The notes: generated by a model not told the origin, from the letters alone. DNA of 64,000 nucleotides from Acinetobacter bohemicus ANC 3994 (GCF_000367925.1 NZ_KB849168.1:125886-189885); one strand, 5' to 3'. Shown: positions 34,700 through 43,602, counted from the stretch's first letter. Program-made: numbers and translations.

Positions 34700-35827
34700 T
34701 TAAGGCACTTTAGTCTCATTTTTATAATCCTGTGCAATTTCATCGGTGACCATTTTTTCTTCTTTTTCTGCTTGTTCAATTCCTTCTTGAATGGCTTGTT
34801 GCGCCTCTTGTTCATCTGCATCAGTTTGTTCAAGCTCTTCTTGAAGCTGATCGAAAATACGCCCCGTTTGCAAAACCACATGTACTGGAAAATGATCCGA
34901 CCCGATATGAGGCAAGCGTTTCATTTCGACCAAAGCAAAATCAGTACTATGAAACACGTGGTCTAAAGACCATCTGAGCAGCGGGTAATCGGCATGAAAG
35001 GTATTGACATAATGTCGCCCCACACGCGGATCGAGTAAACCACTAATGCGTTGAAAAAGCCGTGTTGTTCGTGACCATGCCACATCATTCAAATCGCCCA
35101 TCACAATACAGCTTTGATCCAAATCTTTAACTTGATCCCCGACAATCAGCAATTCTGCATCACGTAAGGTTGAATCTTTGGCTTCAGTTGGACTGGGCGG
35201 TTTCGGATGCAAACAATAAAGCTGCACAGGTTGGCCTGAACGCAAAATCACCGTGGTATGAATCGAGGGGATTTCATCACTTAAAATGAACTTAATTTCA
35301 GAATCTTTTAATTCAAGGCGGCTATATAAATGCATGCCATACAAATTATCCAAGGGCACAGGGACACGATAGGGATAATCTTTTTCAATCACTGCCAGTT
35401 CATTTTGCCAGATTTGATCCGACTCTAAAGTCAGGACTAAATCGGGTTGGTGTTGCTGAATCTGTGCAATCAGCAAGTGATATTGCTGATTTGGCGTCAG
35501 TACATTGGACACAATCACCGAGATTTGCTGCTTTGAATTCAACTGATTTTGACGAACCTGTTTGACCTGCTTTTTCCAAATAAAGGTATAAGGCAGCACC
35601 ATTTTAAGTTGATACGCCAGTGCTGCAATCAGGGCAATAAAAATAAGTTCACGCCAGATATCCCACGGCTGATCCCAGACCAACAGCAGCACAAAAGCAA
35701 TCAACCCAAAAACTAAAATTTGTAAGCGTGGAAAATCTGCACCACGAAACCACCATTCATCACGTGGAATCAGTGACCAAAAACTCAACCAAATCACCAC
35801 AACAGCTAACGCTTCGACCCAGATCAT
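34700..35827 (-). CDS. Endonuclease/exonuclease/phosphatase-family membrane protein
   Basis: The 375-residue protein has three N-terminal membrane helices (about 4-20, 35-52, 60-78). They are followed by an EEP (DNase I-like) domain with LTLESDQIWQ, VMGDLNDVAWSRTT, LRWSLDHVFHS and the C-terminal GSDHFPVHV, so the metal-binding and catalytic Asp/His residues are present. Membrane-anchored EEP proteins such as YafD have unknown substrates, possibly phospholipids or nucleic acids. A highly acidic Gln/Glu-rich tail (about 320-370) is unusual and looks coiled. It faces away from asd, with its own promoter in the divergent gap. Confidence 0.82.
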   Translation of the reverse strand: MIWVEALAVVVIWLSFWSLIPRDEWWFRGADFPRLQILVFGLIAFVLLLVWDQPWDIWRELIFIALIAALAYQLKMVLPYTFIWKKQVKQVRQNQLNSKQQISVIVSNVLTPNQQYHLLIAQIQQHQPDLVLTLESDQIWQNELAVIEKDYPYRVPVPLDNLYGMHLYSRLELKDSEIKFILSDEIPSIHTTVILRSGQPVQLYCLHPKPPSPTEAKDSTLRDAELLIVGDQVKDLDQSCIVMGDLNDVAWSRTTRLFQRISGLLDPRVGRHYVNTFHADYPLLRWSLDHVFHSTDFALVEMKRLPHIGSDHFPVHVVLQTGRIFDQLQEELEQTDADEQEAQQAIQEGIEQAEKEEKMVTDEIAQDYKNETKVP

Positions 35828-35943
35828 GATGTGCTTCTCTTATATTCTTAATTCTTTCATGATTCATAAATTTATATCAGTTTTGCATGTAACATAAACA
35901 AGATATATTACACAACAATATTGCTGTTTTCATTGTGTAGCGC

Positions 35944-35971
35944 TTGCAGTTGTGCGCTCTTTTGATACACT
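35944..35971 (+). promoter_or_regulatory. Sigma-70-like promoter of asd
   Basis: TTGCAG (35944-35949) and TACACT (35966-35971) are separated by 16 bases and lie 40 bases before the asd start. Confidence 0.5.
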
Positions 35972-36011
35972 CGAATCTCCTTTTTATTTTAACGCACCGA
36001 GGCGAAGTGAC

Positions 36012-37133
36012 ATGAAAGTAGGTCTGGTCGGTTGGCGCGGGATGGTTGGTTCCGTCCTTATGCAACGTATGGTTGAAGAGAATGATTTTGCTCATTTTGA
36101 GCCATTCTATTTTTCTACCAGTAATGCAGGTGGTGAAGCCCCTGCTTTTGGTGGTAAGACTGCCCCAGCACTTATGGATGCATCAGACATTAATAGTCTG
36201 AAGCAAATGGATGTCATTATTACCTGTCAAGGTGGTGATTATACCTCTGAAGTTTTCCCGAAATTAAAAGCGGAAAACTGGAACGGTTACTGGATTGATG
36301 CTGCATCTACCTTGCGTATGGAAGATGAAGCCATCATTGTGCTTGATCCTGTCAACATGCACGTGATCAAAGACGGCTTAGTCAAAGGCACCAAAACCTT
36401 CGTCGGCGGTAACTGTACCGTTTCATTGATGCTGATGAGCATGGGCGCGCTTTACCAAAACAATTTGGTTGAGTGGATGACGGCTATGACTTATCAAGCA
36501 GCATCGGGTGCGGGTGCGCAAAACATGCGTGAATTGATTTCAGGTATGGGTTATTTATATAACAACACCAAAGATTTGTTAGATGATCCACGTTCACCAA
36601 TCTTAGATATTGATTCTAAAATTGCTGACTTGCAACGTGGTGAAGGCTTCCCATCTACAAACTTTGGCGTGCCATTAGCAGGTTCACTCATTCCTTATAT
36701 CGACAAACAGTTAGACAACGGTCAGTCGAAAGAAGAATGGAAAGCACAAGTTGAAACCAACAAGATTTTAGGTAATCAACAAATCATCGTGCCGATTGAT
36801 GGCCATTGTGTTCGTATTGGTGCCATGCGTTGTCACTCTCAAGCTTTAACATTGAAGTTAAAGAAAGATGTACCGCTGGATGAAATTGAAGATATGATTC
36901 GTCAATCCAATCCATGGGCAAAAGTGGTTCCAAATACCCGTGAAGCGTCTATGACTGACCTTACACCTGTTGCAGTCACTGGCACTTTAACGGTTCCAGT
37001 CGGTCGTTTACGTAAACTCAATATGGGTAAAGAATACCTTGGCGCGTTCACTGTTGGTGATCAATTGCTTTGGGGGGCTGCGGAACCTTTACGCCGTATG
37101 CTGCGCATCTTAATTGAATATCAAAATGCGTAA
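36012..37133 (+). CDS. asd: Aspartate-semialdehyde dehydrogenase
   Basis: It reduces aspartyl phosphate to aspartate semialdehyde, the branch point to lysine/diaminopimelate, threonine and methionine. The 373-residue enzyme of the gram-negative type begins MKVGLVGWRGMVGSVLMQRM and has FVGGNCTVSLMLMSMG with the catalytic Cys135, AASGAGAQNMRELI and CVRIGAMRCHSQALT with the active-site His. The ATG at 36012, eight bases after GAGGCGA, is preferred over an upstream ATG. It is followed by a terminator and then fimV, the order known from Pseudomonas. Confidence 0.97.
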   Translation: MKVGLVGWRGMVGSVLMQRMVEENDFAHFEPFYFSTSNAGGEAPAFGGKTAPALMDASDINSLKQMDVIITCQGGDYTSEVFPKLKAENWNGYWIDAASTLRMEDEAIIVLDPVNMHVIKDGLVKGTKTFVGGNCTVSLMLMSMGALYQNNLVEWMTAMTYQAASGAGAQNMRELISGMGYLYNNTKDLLDDPRSPILDIDSKIADLQRGEGFPSTNFGVPLAGSLIPYIDKQLDNGQSKEEWKAQVETNKILGNQQIIVPIDGHCVRIGAMRCHSQALTLKLKKDVPLDEIEDMIRQSNPWAKVVPNTREASMTDLTPVAVTGTLTVPVGRLRKLNMGKEYLGAFTVGDQLLWGAAEPLRRMLRILIEYQNA

Positions 37134-37153
37134 TTGCTAAAGATTTAAAAATC

Positions 37154-37184
37154 AAAAGCCGATCTATTGTGATCGGCTTTTTTT
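37154..37184 (+). terminator. Intrinsic terminator of asd
   Basis: AAAAGCCGATC and GATCGGCTTTT form a perfect 11-bp stem around TATTGT, followed by T residues. Confidence 0.94.
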
Positions 37185-37276
37185 ATGTATTCTTTATGTT
37201 AATATTTTACAACTCTTCAACATCTCGTTAATCTACAACATTCGCAGTGCGATACAAAACCGAGCTAAAGATTAAA

Positions 37277-38716
37277 ATGACTGCATACAAAAAATTAAAG
37301 ATCGCCATTTTAGCCATTATTGCTTCGCAGAATATTCATGCGATTACGATTGATCCTATTCAGATTCAATCTGCACCAGGTGAATTACTCTATGCCGAAA
37401 TGAATTTTCGCCAAGCTGATCCTAATGCACCAATACAAGCCAGCTTAGCGACAGTCGATGAACTTCTTTCTTTAGGTGTAACACATCAACCTCCCGGACA
37501 TCTTAATTTCTTTACCCGTCGTGATGGCTCGGGTAACGGCGTGATTACCATTACCTCTTCACGTCCGCTCACCGAAGCTGAACTGAATATTATTATTAAA
37601 ATTAAAGAAGGCAATGCGACACGATTGCAGCATATAAAAATGCCGCTGCAACGCAGCACGACCAATACTCAAGCACGTACTCAAGGCAATGAAAAACCGT
37701 TAACACCAATCAGCATCGTGAGTGAAAAAGAGATTGCTTTGCAACTCCCTGAAAGCACGCAATATCAAATTAAAAAAGTAGCAGCCATCGCACACCAATC
37801 ATTCGAAGCACCATTAATGGTGCGCAAGACTGCTCCACCTAACCTTAATGTGACCAGCTCTGCACCATTGCCTGTCTCATCCATGACCATGCTGGCAACT
37901 CAAGCCGTAACATCAAAGGATGTCGTAGCGGTTAAACCCAATACCGTAACAGCACAGCAAAATACGGTAAAAAATCAGCCAAAAGCATCCAACACAATGC
38001 TCTCCGCAGACCCATTAGCCAAACAATATGCGCAATCCCCGACGCAAAAAGTCGCTGAGCCTAAAAAAGTAAATATCCCTGCGCAACAAGCGGCAACCAA
38101 AGTAAAAGCAGAAGCATCCCCTGCTGCACAAAAACCTGCGCCACATCAAAATGCCACAGCAATGGCAGCACCAACCACAAAGCATGTGGTGCAATCCAAT
38201 GAATCTCTATGGGCCATCGCTTCACGTGTAGCCACTGAGCAAAATCGTCCGATTGGCGAGGTGATGAAACAAATCAAAAGCAATAATGAACACGCCTTTA
38301 TTCAAGGTGATATCAATCGTTTACGTCGTGGCGTTGCGTTAAATCTCAACACTGGGAATCCTCAAAAAGAAGAGCAAAAAGTCAGTGTCGCCAATGTGAC
38401 AAATCCATCTTCTAAACAATCGGGTAAAGCCAAATATCGCTTAAATCAAGCGGAGATGAGCTTAGTCGCAGAGAAAGAACAAGATTCAGCCAGCGGTTCT
38501 GCTAAGAAGAACACAGAAAGAAATCAAACTTCAAACGAGTTATCATTAAAAGTTATGACATCTCGTAAAAAAACCGTTAAATTACAGAGAAACGTAACAC
38601 AGTTAGAACTGGCATTGCGTCACAAGGATCACAGAATTCAATTATTGAATACTCGTCTTGCCCAATTGCAACAACAATTGAAAGCACAACAAGTAGAGAA
38701 AAAGCCAACACACTAA
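37277..38716 (+). CDS. fimV: FimV periplasmic half (N-terminal domain plus LysM)
   Basis: The 479-residue protein begins with a signal peptide ending at about HA (residue 22). The FimV N-terminal domain follows (DPIQIQSAPGELLYAEMNFR, GVITITSSRPLTEAELNIII), then a long Gln/Ala/Pro-rich linker and a LysM peptidoglycan-binding module (HVVQSNESLWAIASRVATEQ) around 315-370. The C-terminal coiled coil is LELALRHKDHRIQLLNTRLAQLQQQLK. It lacks the transmembrane segment and cytoplasmic part of FimV from Pseudomonas; these are on the next gene. FimV marks cell poles and supports type IV pilus function. The ATG at 37277 precedes the signal peptide directly. Confidence 0.87.
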   Translation: MTAYKKLKIAILAIIASQNIHAITIDPIQIQSAPGELLYAEMNFRQADPNAPIQASLATVDELLSLGVTHQPPGHLNFFTRRDGSGNGVITITSSRPLTEAELNIIIKIKEGNATRLQHIKMPLQRSTTNTQARTQGNEKPLTPISIVSEKEIALQLPESTQYQIKKVAAIAHQSFEAPLMVRKTAPPNLNVTSSAPLPVSSMTMLATQAVTSKDVVAVKPNTVTAQQNTVKNQPKASNTMLSADPLAKQYAQSPTQKVAEPKKVNIPAQQAATKVKAEASPAAQKPAPHQNATAMAAPTTKHVVQSNESLWAIASRVATEQNRPIGEVMKQIKSNNEHAFIQGDINRLRRGVALNLNTGNPQKEEQKVSVANVTNPSSKQSGKAKYRLNQAEMSLVAEKEQDSASGSAKKNTERNQTSNELSLKVMTSRKKTVKLQRNVTQLELALRHKDHRIQLLNTRLAQLQQQLKAQQVEKKPTH

Positions 38717-38786
38717 AGTGTTATACAATTTGATTTTTTTGGATGAGTTTCATTGATAACAACTCAATCCTGTAAGGGGTAAAAAC

Positions 38787-40109
38787 ATGCTGATTTATGT
38801 GATTCCGTTTATATTGTTATTAGTGATCGCAGTTGTCCTAAAAAAGCGTGAAACCGGTAAACAAGCGGAACAAACTTCAACAGCGAAAGCGAAAAAAGTA
38901 AGCGCAACTAAAAAGACACCTCAAAAAACTCAAATTGTGTCAGATCCTGTGGTGGAAAAGAAAAAGACCACTGCTTTAGCGGATGATGTACGCAATAAAA
39001 TTGGCACATTAATCAGTGCACACAATTTTTTTGCTGCTGAAGCACAGATTAATCAAGCATTAAATAAAGACAACTCACAGCATGAGCTGTATTTATTATT
39101 ACTCGATATTCACATCTTACAAAAAGATGAATTTGCCATTAACCAACTGATTAATCATTTACGTTCATTAGAACTAGACGATTTTTTAGAGCAAGCACTG
39201 GCTAAAAAAGCGGCCCATGACCACAAAGTGGCAAGCTCTAGAGATACGATTGATTTCAAAATGGAATCGTCAGCGCAACCAGCAGTTGAACAAAAAAATA
39301 CTGCCGATTTCGATGCGCTCATGAGCAATAATTCTGCTGCGCCATCGGTAACGGCAAATGCTGCATCTTTTGATCAGCTACACCAAGAAACACGTCCAGC
39401 CCAAACCGATCACGTTGAAGAAATTAAACCTTTAGATTTCAATACCTTTTCTCTTGATCAAGCGCCTATCGAAACTGCCAAAACCGAAGCGCCAATCTCA
39501 ACAGTTGAAGAAATTAAACCTTTAGACTTTAGCTCTTTATCTTTAGACCCTACACCTAGCATTGCACCACAGCCAGAACCGATAGCTGTAGTAGAAGAAA
39601 TCCAACCTTTAGATTTCTCCTTTAGCCTAGATACACCAGTAGCAGAACAGTCTGCTCAACCTGCTGAACTGACTATTGCAGTTGAAGCAGCAGTTGAAGA
39701 AAAACCTGAATTTGATTTTGATTTCTCTCATACAGAAACTATTGCAGCTGTTGAAGCAAAAACGGTCGCCGAAGAAACTAAACCGAGTTTAGATTTTAAT
39801 CTCGAACCTGTAACGCCAAATGAACCACTTTCGGTAGAAACAGCGCCAGTGAAAGCTTCAGGTGTAAGTTTTGATATTAGCAATATCAGTTCATCTGCAT
39901 CTCAAGCAGACCAAAATGATCCGCTCGTGCTCTCCTTCCCTGAACTGATTGATGTGAATGAAATCAGCCTGAATTTAGAGCTTGCAGCACAATATATTCA
40001 ATTAGGCGCCTTTGAATCGGCACATGAATTATTAATAGAACATGAAGCTGAATATACCCCTGAACAACGCCAACAAGCCGATCAGTTACGCAATCAGATA
40101 GCATCTTAA
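38787..40109 (+). CDS. FimV membrane and cytoplasmic half (C-terminal domain)
   Basis: The 440-residue protein starts with a membrane helix (residues 2-19) and a basic stretch. A TPR-like helical region follows (about 65-145), then a long acidic linker with three near repeats of VEEIKPLDF...SLD (210-224, 240-254, 269-282), and a conserved C-terminal helical domain (LNLELAAQYIQLGAFESAHELL) as in FimV. It lies 70 bases after fimV with its own ribosome site (TAAGGGG), so it is a separate protein, not the product of a frameshift. The two genes together correspond to one-piece FimV. A terminator follows. Confidence 0.85.
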   Translation: MLIYVIPFILLLVIAVVLKKRETGKQAEQTSTAKAKKVSATKKTPQKTQIVSDPVVEKKKTTALADDVRNKIGTLISAHNFFAAEAQINQALNKDNSQHELYLLLLDIHILQKDEFAINQLINHLRSLELDDFLEQALAKKAAHDHKVASSRDTIDFKMESSAQPAVEQKNTADFDALMSNNSAAPSVTANAASFDQLHQETRPAQTDHVEEIKPLDFNTFSLDQAPIETAKTEAPISTVEEIKPLDFSSLSLDPTPSIAPQPEPIAVVEEIQPLDFSFSLDTPVAEQSAQPAELTIAVEAAVEEKPEFDFDFSHTETIAAVEAKTVAEETKPSLDFNLEPVTPNEPLSVETAPVKASGVSFDISNISSSASQADQNDPLVLSFPELIDVNEISLNLELAAQYIQLGAFESAHELLIEHEAEYTPEQRQQADQLRNQIAS

Positions 40110-40127
40110 GTTATTTCGCTCTACTAT

Positions 40128-40153
40128 AAAGCAGTCATCATTGACTGCTTTTT
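40128..40153 (+). terminator. Intrinsic terminator of the fimV pair
   Basis: AAAGCAGTCA and TGACTGCTTT form a 10-bp stem around TCAT with following T residues. The next start codon is only 4 bases after the T run. Confidence 0.9.
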
Positions 40154-40157
40154 TATT

Positions 40158-41126
40158 ATGAAAAAAATAGCCTTAATTTATATGGGTGGAACCTTTGGCT
40201 GTATTGGCGAGCCACTTAGCCCAATGCCTGCTAAAGATTTTATCCCCCAGTTACAACGCATTCTTCCTTTAAATCTTGAAATTGAATGTTTTGTTGCACC
40301 CAGCATCAAAGACAGTAGCGCTTGCACTGCAACGGACTGGCTTAAGCTCATTCAGCTGATCCAAAGCCTACAACTTAAACATTATCAACATTTTGTCGTG
40401 ATTCACGGCACTGATACTTTAAGCTATGCCAGTGCAACACTGGCACGCTTTATCGGTCAATCGGCCCATGTGGTACTGACTGGAAGCCAATATCCATTAT
40501 TAAATGTCTCGGCTACACAGACCCGCGAATTTACCGATGCCATGGATAACCTTAATTTTGCTCTGGATGCGGTAGTGACCACCCCAGTGGGTGTCTATTT
40601 GGCCTTTCATCACCAACTGCTTCATGCGCAAACGGCGTTAAAACAACATACAACGGAATTAAATGCTTTTGCAGGTCAAAATGCCCAAGTAAATTTGGCA
40701 ACGATTCAGCACAGCTATATCGTGCATGAACATGATATTGCGAGAGCAGCAACATTTAACTGCCTGAGTTTCATGCTGCAACCTCTAGCAATTGAGCAAC
40801 ACATTGCGAACTTAAAAAATTTACAACAACAAACTCCTCATGCGCTGATCTTACAAGGCTTTGGTACAGGCAATTTAGCTGTCAATGCAGAGTTCATCTC
40901 TACACTTCAGGCCATTCAAACGCAGGGCTGCGCCATCATTCTGACCACTCAAGTCCCTTTTGGCACGATTGACCAACGCTATGCCATCAGTGAGTGGATA
41001 CAACATGCCAATATCATCATCAGTGATTGCTTAGGTCATGCAGATCTTTATGCAAAAGCACTGAAAATGTATTTACAATATGACAGCGTAGACCAGTGGC
41101 ATGCCCACTGGCATGATTCAATGTAA
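40158..41126 (+). CDS. ansA: Asparaginase (type I, AnsA-like)
   Basis: It hydrolyses L-asparagine to aspartate and ammonia. The 322-residue protein has no signal peptide, so it should be the cytoplasmic type I enzyme. Visible are the first catalytic threonine in IYMGGTFGCIGEPL, the second motif VIHGTDTLSYASATLARF, VVLTGSQYPL, and a C-terminal domain with VNAEFISTLQ and TTQVPFGTIDQRYA. The start codon lies directly after the terminator of the fimV pair and has no ribosome site; no convincing later start exists. truA follows 12 bases downstream. In Pseudomonas truA directly follows fimV, so this gene is an insertion in that order. Confidence 0.88.
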   Translation: MKKIALIYMGGTFGCIGEPLSPMPAKDFIPQLQRILPLNLEIECFVAPSIKDSSACTATDWLKLIQLIQSLQLKHYQHFVVIHGTDTLSYASATLARFIGQSAHVVLTGSQYPLLNVSATQTREFTDAMDNLNFALDAVVTTPVGVYLAFHHQLLHAQTALKQHTTELNAFAGQNAQVNLATIQHSYIVHEHDIARAATFNCLSFMLQPLAIEQHIANLKNLQQQTPHALILQGFGTGNLAVNAEFISTLQAIQTQGCAIILTTQVPFGTIDQRYAISEWIQHANIIISDCLGHADLYAKALKMYLQYDSVDQWHAHWHDSM

Positions 41127-41138
41127 ATAGAGGTAAGT

Positions 41139-41936
41139 ATGCAGCGTTTTGCGGTCGGTATTGAGTTTTCTGGGGTTGAGTATCGAGGTTGGCAAACCCA
41201 GCAAGCGGGTGTCCGCAGTGTGCAAGAAACCATTGAAACGGTGCTGAGTAAAATTGCCAATGAACCGATTATTGTTCATGGTGCGGGAAGAACCGATGCC
41301 GGTGTACATGCCACCAATATGGTGGCACATTTTGATACTTCGGCGATTCGTCCAATACGGGGCTGGCTCATGGGGGCGAATAGCACTTTACCCAAAGACA
41401 TTGCCATCCAATGGATTAAAGCGATGGAACCGGACTTTCATGCTCGCTTTAAAGCACAATCACGACGTTACCGTTATGTCATCTACAATTCAGCTAGCCG
41501 ACCTGCACTGCTTTATCAACAAGTCACCCATGCCTATTACCCACTTGATGTGGATAAAATGATTGAAGCTGCGAAAAAATTTGAAGGGACGCATAATTTT
41601 GAAAGCTTTCGTGCCAGCTCTTGTCAATCTAAGCAACCTGTACGTCATGTAAGCCATTGCCGTTTAATTCGTCATGGTTGCTATTTAGTGCTCGATATTC
41701 AAGCCGATGGTTTTTTACATCATATGGTGCGAAACATCGTAGGATGCTTGCTCGAAGTTGGACAAGGCATGTATGAAATTGACCATATTGACACAATTTT
41801 TGCTGCTGAGAACCGTAAAGCAGCAGGCATTACGGCCCCACCTGATGGCTTATATTTTATTCAAGCACACTACCCAGAACAATTTGATTTACCTAAAGCG
41901 CCTTTAGGCCCACATTGGTTAAATATGCCTGAATAA
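41139..41936 (+). CDS. truA: tRNA pseudouridine synthase A
   Basis: It forms pseudouridine at positions 38-40 of tRNA anticodon stems. The 265-residue enzyme shows the family motif GAGRTDAGVHA with the catalytic Asp53, the N-terminal FSGVEYRGWQTQQ, SRRYRYVIYN and the C-terminal DGFLHHMVRNIVGCLLEVG. It starts 12 bases after asparaginase, with AGAGGTAAG as ribosome site, so both share an mRNA. It is followed by two palindromic repeats rather than a conventional terminator. Confidence 0.96.
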   Translation: MQRFAVGIEFSGVEYRGWQTQQAGVRSVQETIETVLSKIANEPIIVHGAGRTDAGVHATNMVAHFDTSAIRPIRGWLMGANSTLPKDIAIQWIKAMEPDFHARFKAQSRRYRYVIYNSASRPALLYQQVTHAYYPLDVDKMIEAAKKFEGTHNFESFRASSCQSKQPVRHVSHCRLIRHGCYLVLDIQADGFLHHMVRNIVGCLLEVGQGMYEIDHIDTIFAAENRKAAGITAPPDGLYFIQAHYPEQFDLPKAPLGPHWLNMPE

Positions 41937-41952
41937 TAATTCAAGTTATTAG

Positions 41953-42006
41953 ACCTCCCCTCTTGCGAAGCTGTGCTTCTCACCTTTTTCAAAGGAGAGG
42001 AATTCT
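41953..42006. repeat. Imperfect palindromic intergenic repeat after truA
   Basis: The element begins ACCTCCCCTCTTGCGAAG and ends CAAAGGAGAGGAATTCTTGG, with an inner hairpin GAAGCTGTGCTTC. The outer CCTCCCCT/AGGAGAGG ends can pair. Other copies are expected elsewhere in the genome but none lies in this window. It may end truA transcription. Confidence 0.55.
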
Positions 42007-42025
42007 TGGCTTTAAAAAGTGTTTA

Positions 42026-42068
42026 GAAAAATCCCCCTTTATTAAAAGGGGACTTAGGGGGATTTTTT
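42026..42068. repeat. C5/G5 palindromic repeat before the AraC-type gene
   Basis: AAATCCCCC and GGGGGATTT form the outer stem, with CCCCTTT/AAAGGGG inside, followed by T residues. It is related to the element at 7354-7409, which shares CCCCCTTT, AAGGGG and GGGACTT. It also lies right after the end of the convergent AraC-type gene and can work as a bidirectional terminator. Confidence 0.75.
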
Positions 42069-42079
42069 AATCCAAAAAA

Positions 42080-43090
42080 TTAACGCTGCTTACGTTTGCG
42101 ATATTCCACAGGCGTTTCATTGGTCCAACGCTTAAAGGCACGATAGAAAGTACTCGGTTCTGAAAAACCAGTTAAATACACAATTCTTTCCACACTTTCA
42201 GCGGTATTCGCCAACAGCTTTTTTGCCAAACGACAACGATAATCCGAAAGAATTTGCTGAAAACTGGTATTCGCTTCACTCAGCTGCGTGCGTAAACGGC
42301 GTGGGGTAATGTTTAAATGGGTTGCGACCGTTTCTAAAGTCGTTTCACCACTTTCTAAGGTCGAACCAATGGCACGGCGGACTTCGCCAACCAAATCATA
42401 GCGTGCAAGTTCTTGTAGCTTTTCAAGTGCCAATTGCTCATGTAGTTGTAATAACTCAGGTTCTGCCTGCCACAACTGGTACTCTAAAATGGCTGGGTCA
42501 AAATACAAACGCGTTTCTTTTTGCCCTAAACTAACAGGACACTCATAGACCCGAAAATATTCGTCATCAAAAGCCCCCTGACTAAAATTAAAATCGATGT
42601 AAATTGGGTTAAAGCGGCCTTCGGTAATAAATTTAAAGAAGCGTAAAATTCCTGACATGGCACATTCAGAAAAATGACGATTGACCAAATGGTCTACCCA
42701 AGCCCCTTGTTCACCATTGGTGAGGTAGCAACGACCATCTTCAAGCACCAGTTTGGCATGAAATGCGTCACTGATCAGGCGTTGATAGGCCAATGCACGC
42801 TTTAGTCCCTCACCAAAGTTTTCACTTGAGATAAAGAGATGTTCAATCACCTGTCCACGATATAAAGGCAAGTGTTCACCTAAGTGCAAACCAATATCGG
42901 GATCACGACTTACCTCCTCTGCGGCCACCCAAAAAGCATATTGAGCACTGAGCGGAGTACGATCATTGGTTTCGACCTGATTTAAGGCGACACCAGCTTT
43001 TGTTAAAATTTCTTCGGTTGGCAAACCCGAACGACGAATCGCTTGGTAACCCAATCGTAAAACAACCGATGCATCAGTTAGCTGACCCAC
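42080..43090 (-). CDS. AraC-family transcriptional regulator
   Basis: The 336-residue protein has an N-terminal ligand domain of the arabinose-binding type (PF12625-like; LPTEEILTKAGV, FWVAAEEVSRDPDIGLHLGEHL) and a C-terminal AraC helix-turn-helix pair (ETVATHLNITPRRLRTQLSEA and IVYLTGFSEPSTFYRAFKRWT, ending TPVEYRKRK). Relatives include OruR-type activators of amino-acid or aromatic catabolism; the effector is unknown. The start is a GTG with AAGGAAGG upstream. No catabolic gene lies next to it, so its target may be elsewhere or itself. Confidence 0.88.
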   Translation of the reverse strand: MGQLTDASVVLRLGYQAIRRSGLPTEEILTKAGVALNQVETNDRTPLSAQYAFWVAAEEVSRDPDIGLHLGEHLPLYRGQVIEHLFISSENFGEGLKRALAYQRLISDAFHAKLVLEDGRCYLTNGEQGAWVDHLVNRHFSECAMSGILRFFKFITEGRFNPIYIDFNFSQGAFDDEYFRVYECPVSLGQKETRLYFDPAILEYQLWQAEPELLQLHEQLALEKLQELARYDLVGEVRRAIGSTLESGETTLETVATHLNITPRRLRTQLSEANTSFQQILSDYRCRLAKKLLANTAESVERIVYLTGFSEPSTFYRAFKRWTNETPVEYRKRKQR

Positions 43091-43258
43091 GCCAAGACCT
43101 TCCTTGTATGTTCTTCATTTATACTTAAAAAGATTAATTTTAGATTAACTGTGATTGACCGAACTGACAACAGAACAATGCTGTTTTTTGTAGAAAATAT
43201 TTAAATGTATGGTTCGCTTATTTAACTGACAGATGATCGGGCAACACCCCATTCCGCC

Positions 43259-43287
43259 TTGTTTTATACAAAAAAATTGACTATAAT
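43259..43287 (+). promoter_or_regulatory. Sigma-70 promoter of infA
   Basis: TTGTTT (43259-43264) and the perfect -10 hexamer TATAAT (43282-43287) are separated by 17 bases, 33 bases before the infA start. Confidence 0.75.
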
Positions 43288-43320
43288 TTGCGCCTTCCCA
43301 ATTTGATCATCAGGTAGGCT

Positions 43321-43542
43321 ATGGCCAATAAAGAGGAACTCATCGAGTTCGAAGGCGTTGTCACCGAAACGCTCCCTAATACTATGTTCCGTGTACGTTT
43401 AGAAAACGGTCACGAAGTCATTGCTCACATCTCTGGTAAAATGCGTAAACACTATATCCGTATTTTGACTGGCGACAGTGTTAAAGTAGAAATGACTCCT
43501 TATGATTTGACCAAGGGTCGTATTACTTATCGTGCACGCTAA
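43321..43542 (+). CDS. infA: Translation initiation factor IF-1
   Basis: The 73-residue OB-fold protein has the IF-1 sequence FEGVVTETLPNTMFRVRLENGHEVIAHISGKMRKHYIRIL followed by TPYDLTKGRITYR. One residue longer than E. coli IF-1. It is monocistronic, with a consensus promoter and a perfect terminator. Confidence 0.98.
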   Translation: MANKEELIEFEGVVTETLPNTMFRVRLENGHEVIAHISGKMRKHYIRILTGDSVKVEMTPYDLTKGRITYRAR

Positions 43543-43556
43543 GTTTTAGCGCAAGC

Positions 43557-43582
43557 AAAAGCCACTTTAAAGTGGCTTTTTT
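43557..43582 (+). terminator. Intrinsic terminator of infA
   Basis: AAAAGCCACTTT and AAAGTGGCTTTT are perfect reverse complements, followed by T residues, 14 bases after the infA stop; it can also serve the convergent LprI-like gene. Confidence 0.94.
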
Positions 43583-43602
43583 TATGGTATTAAACCCGAA
43601 AA

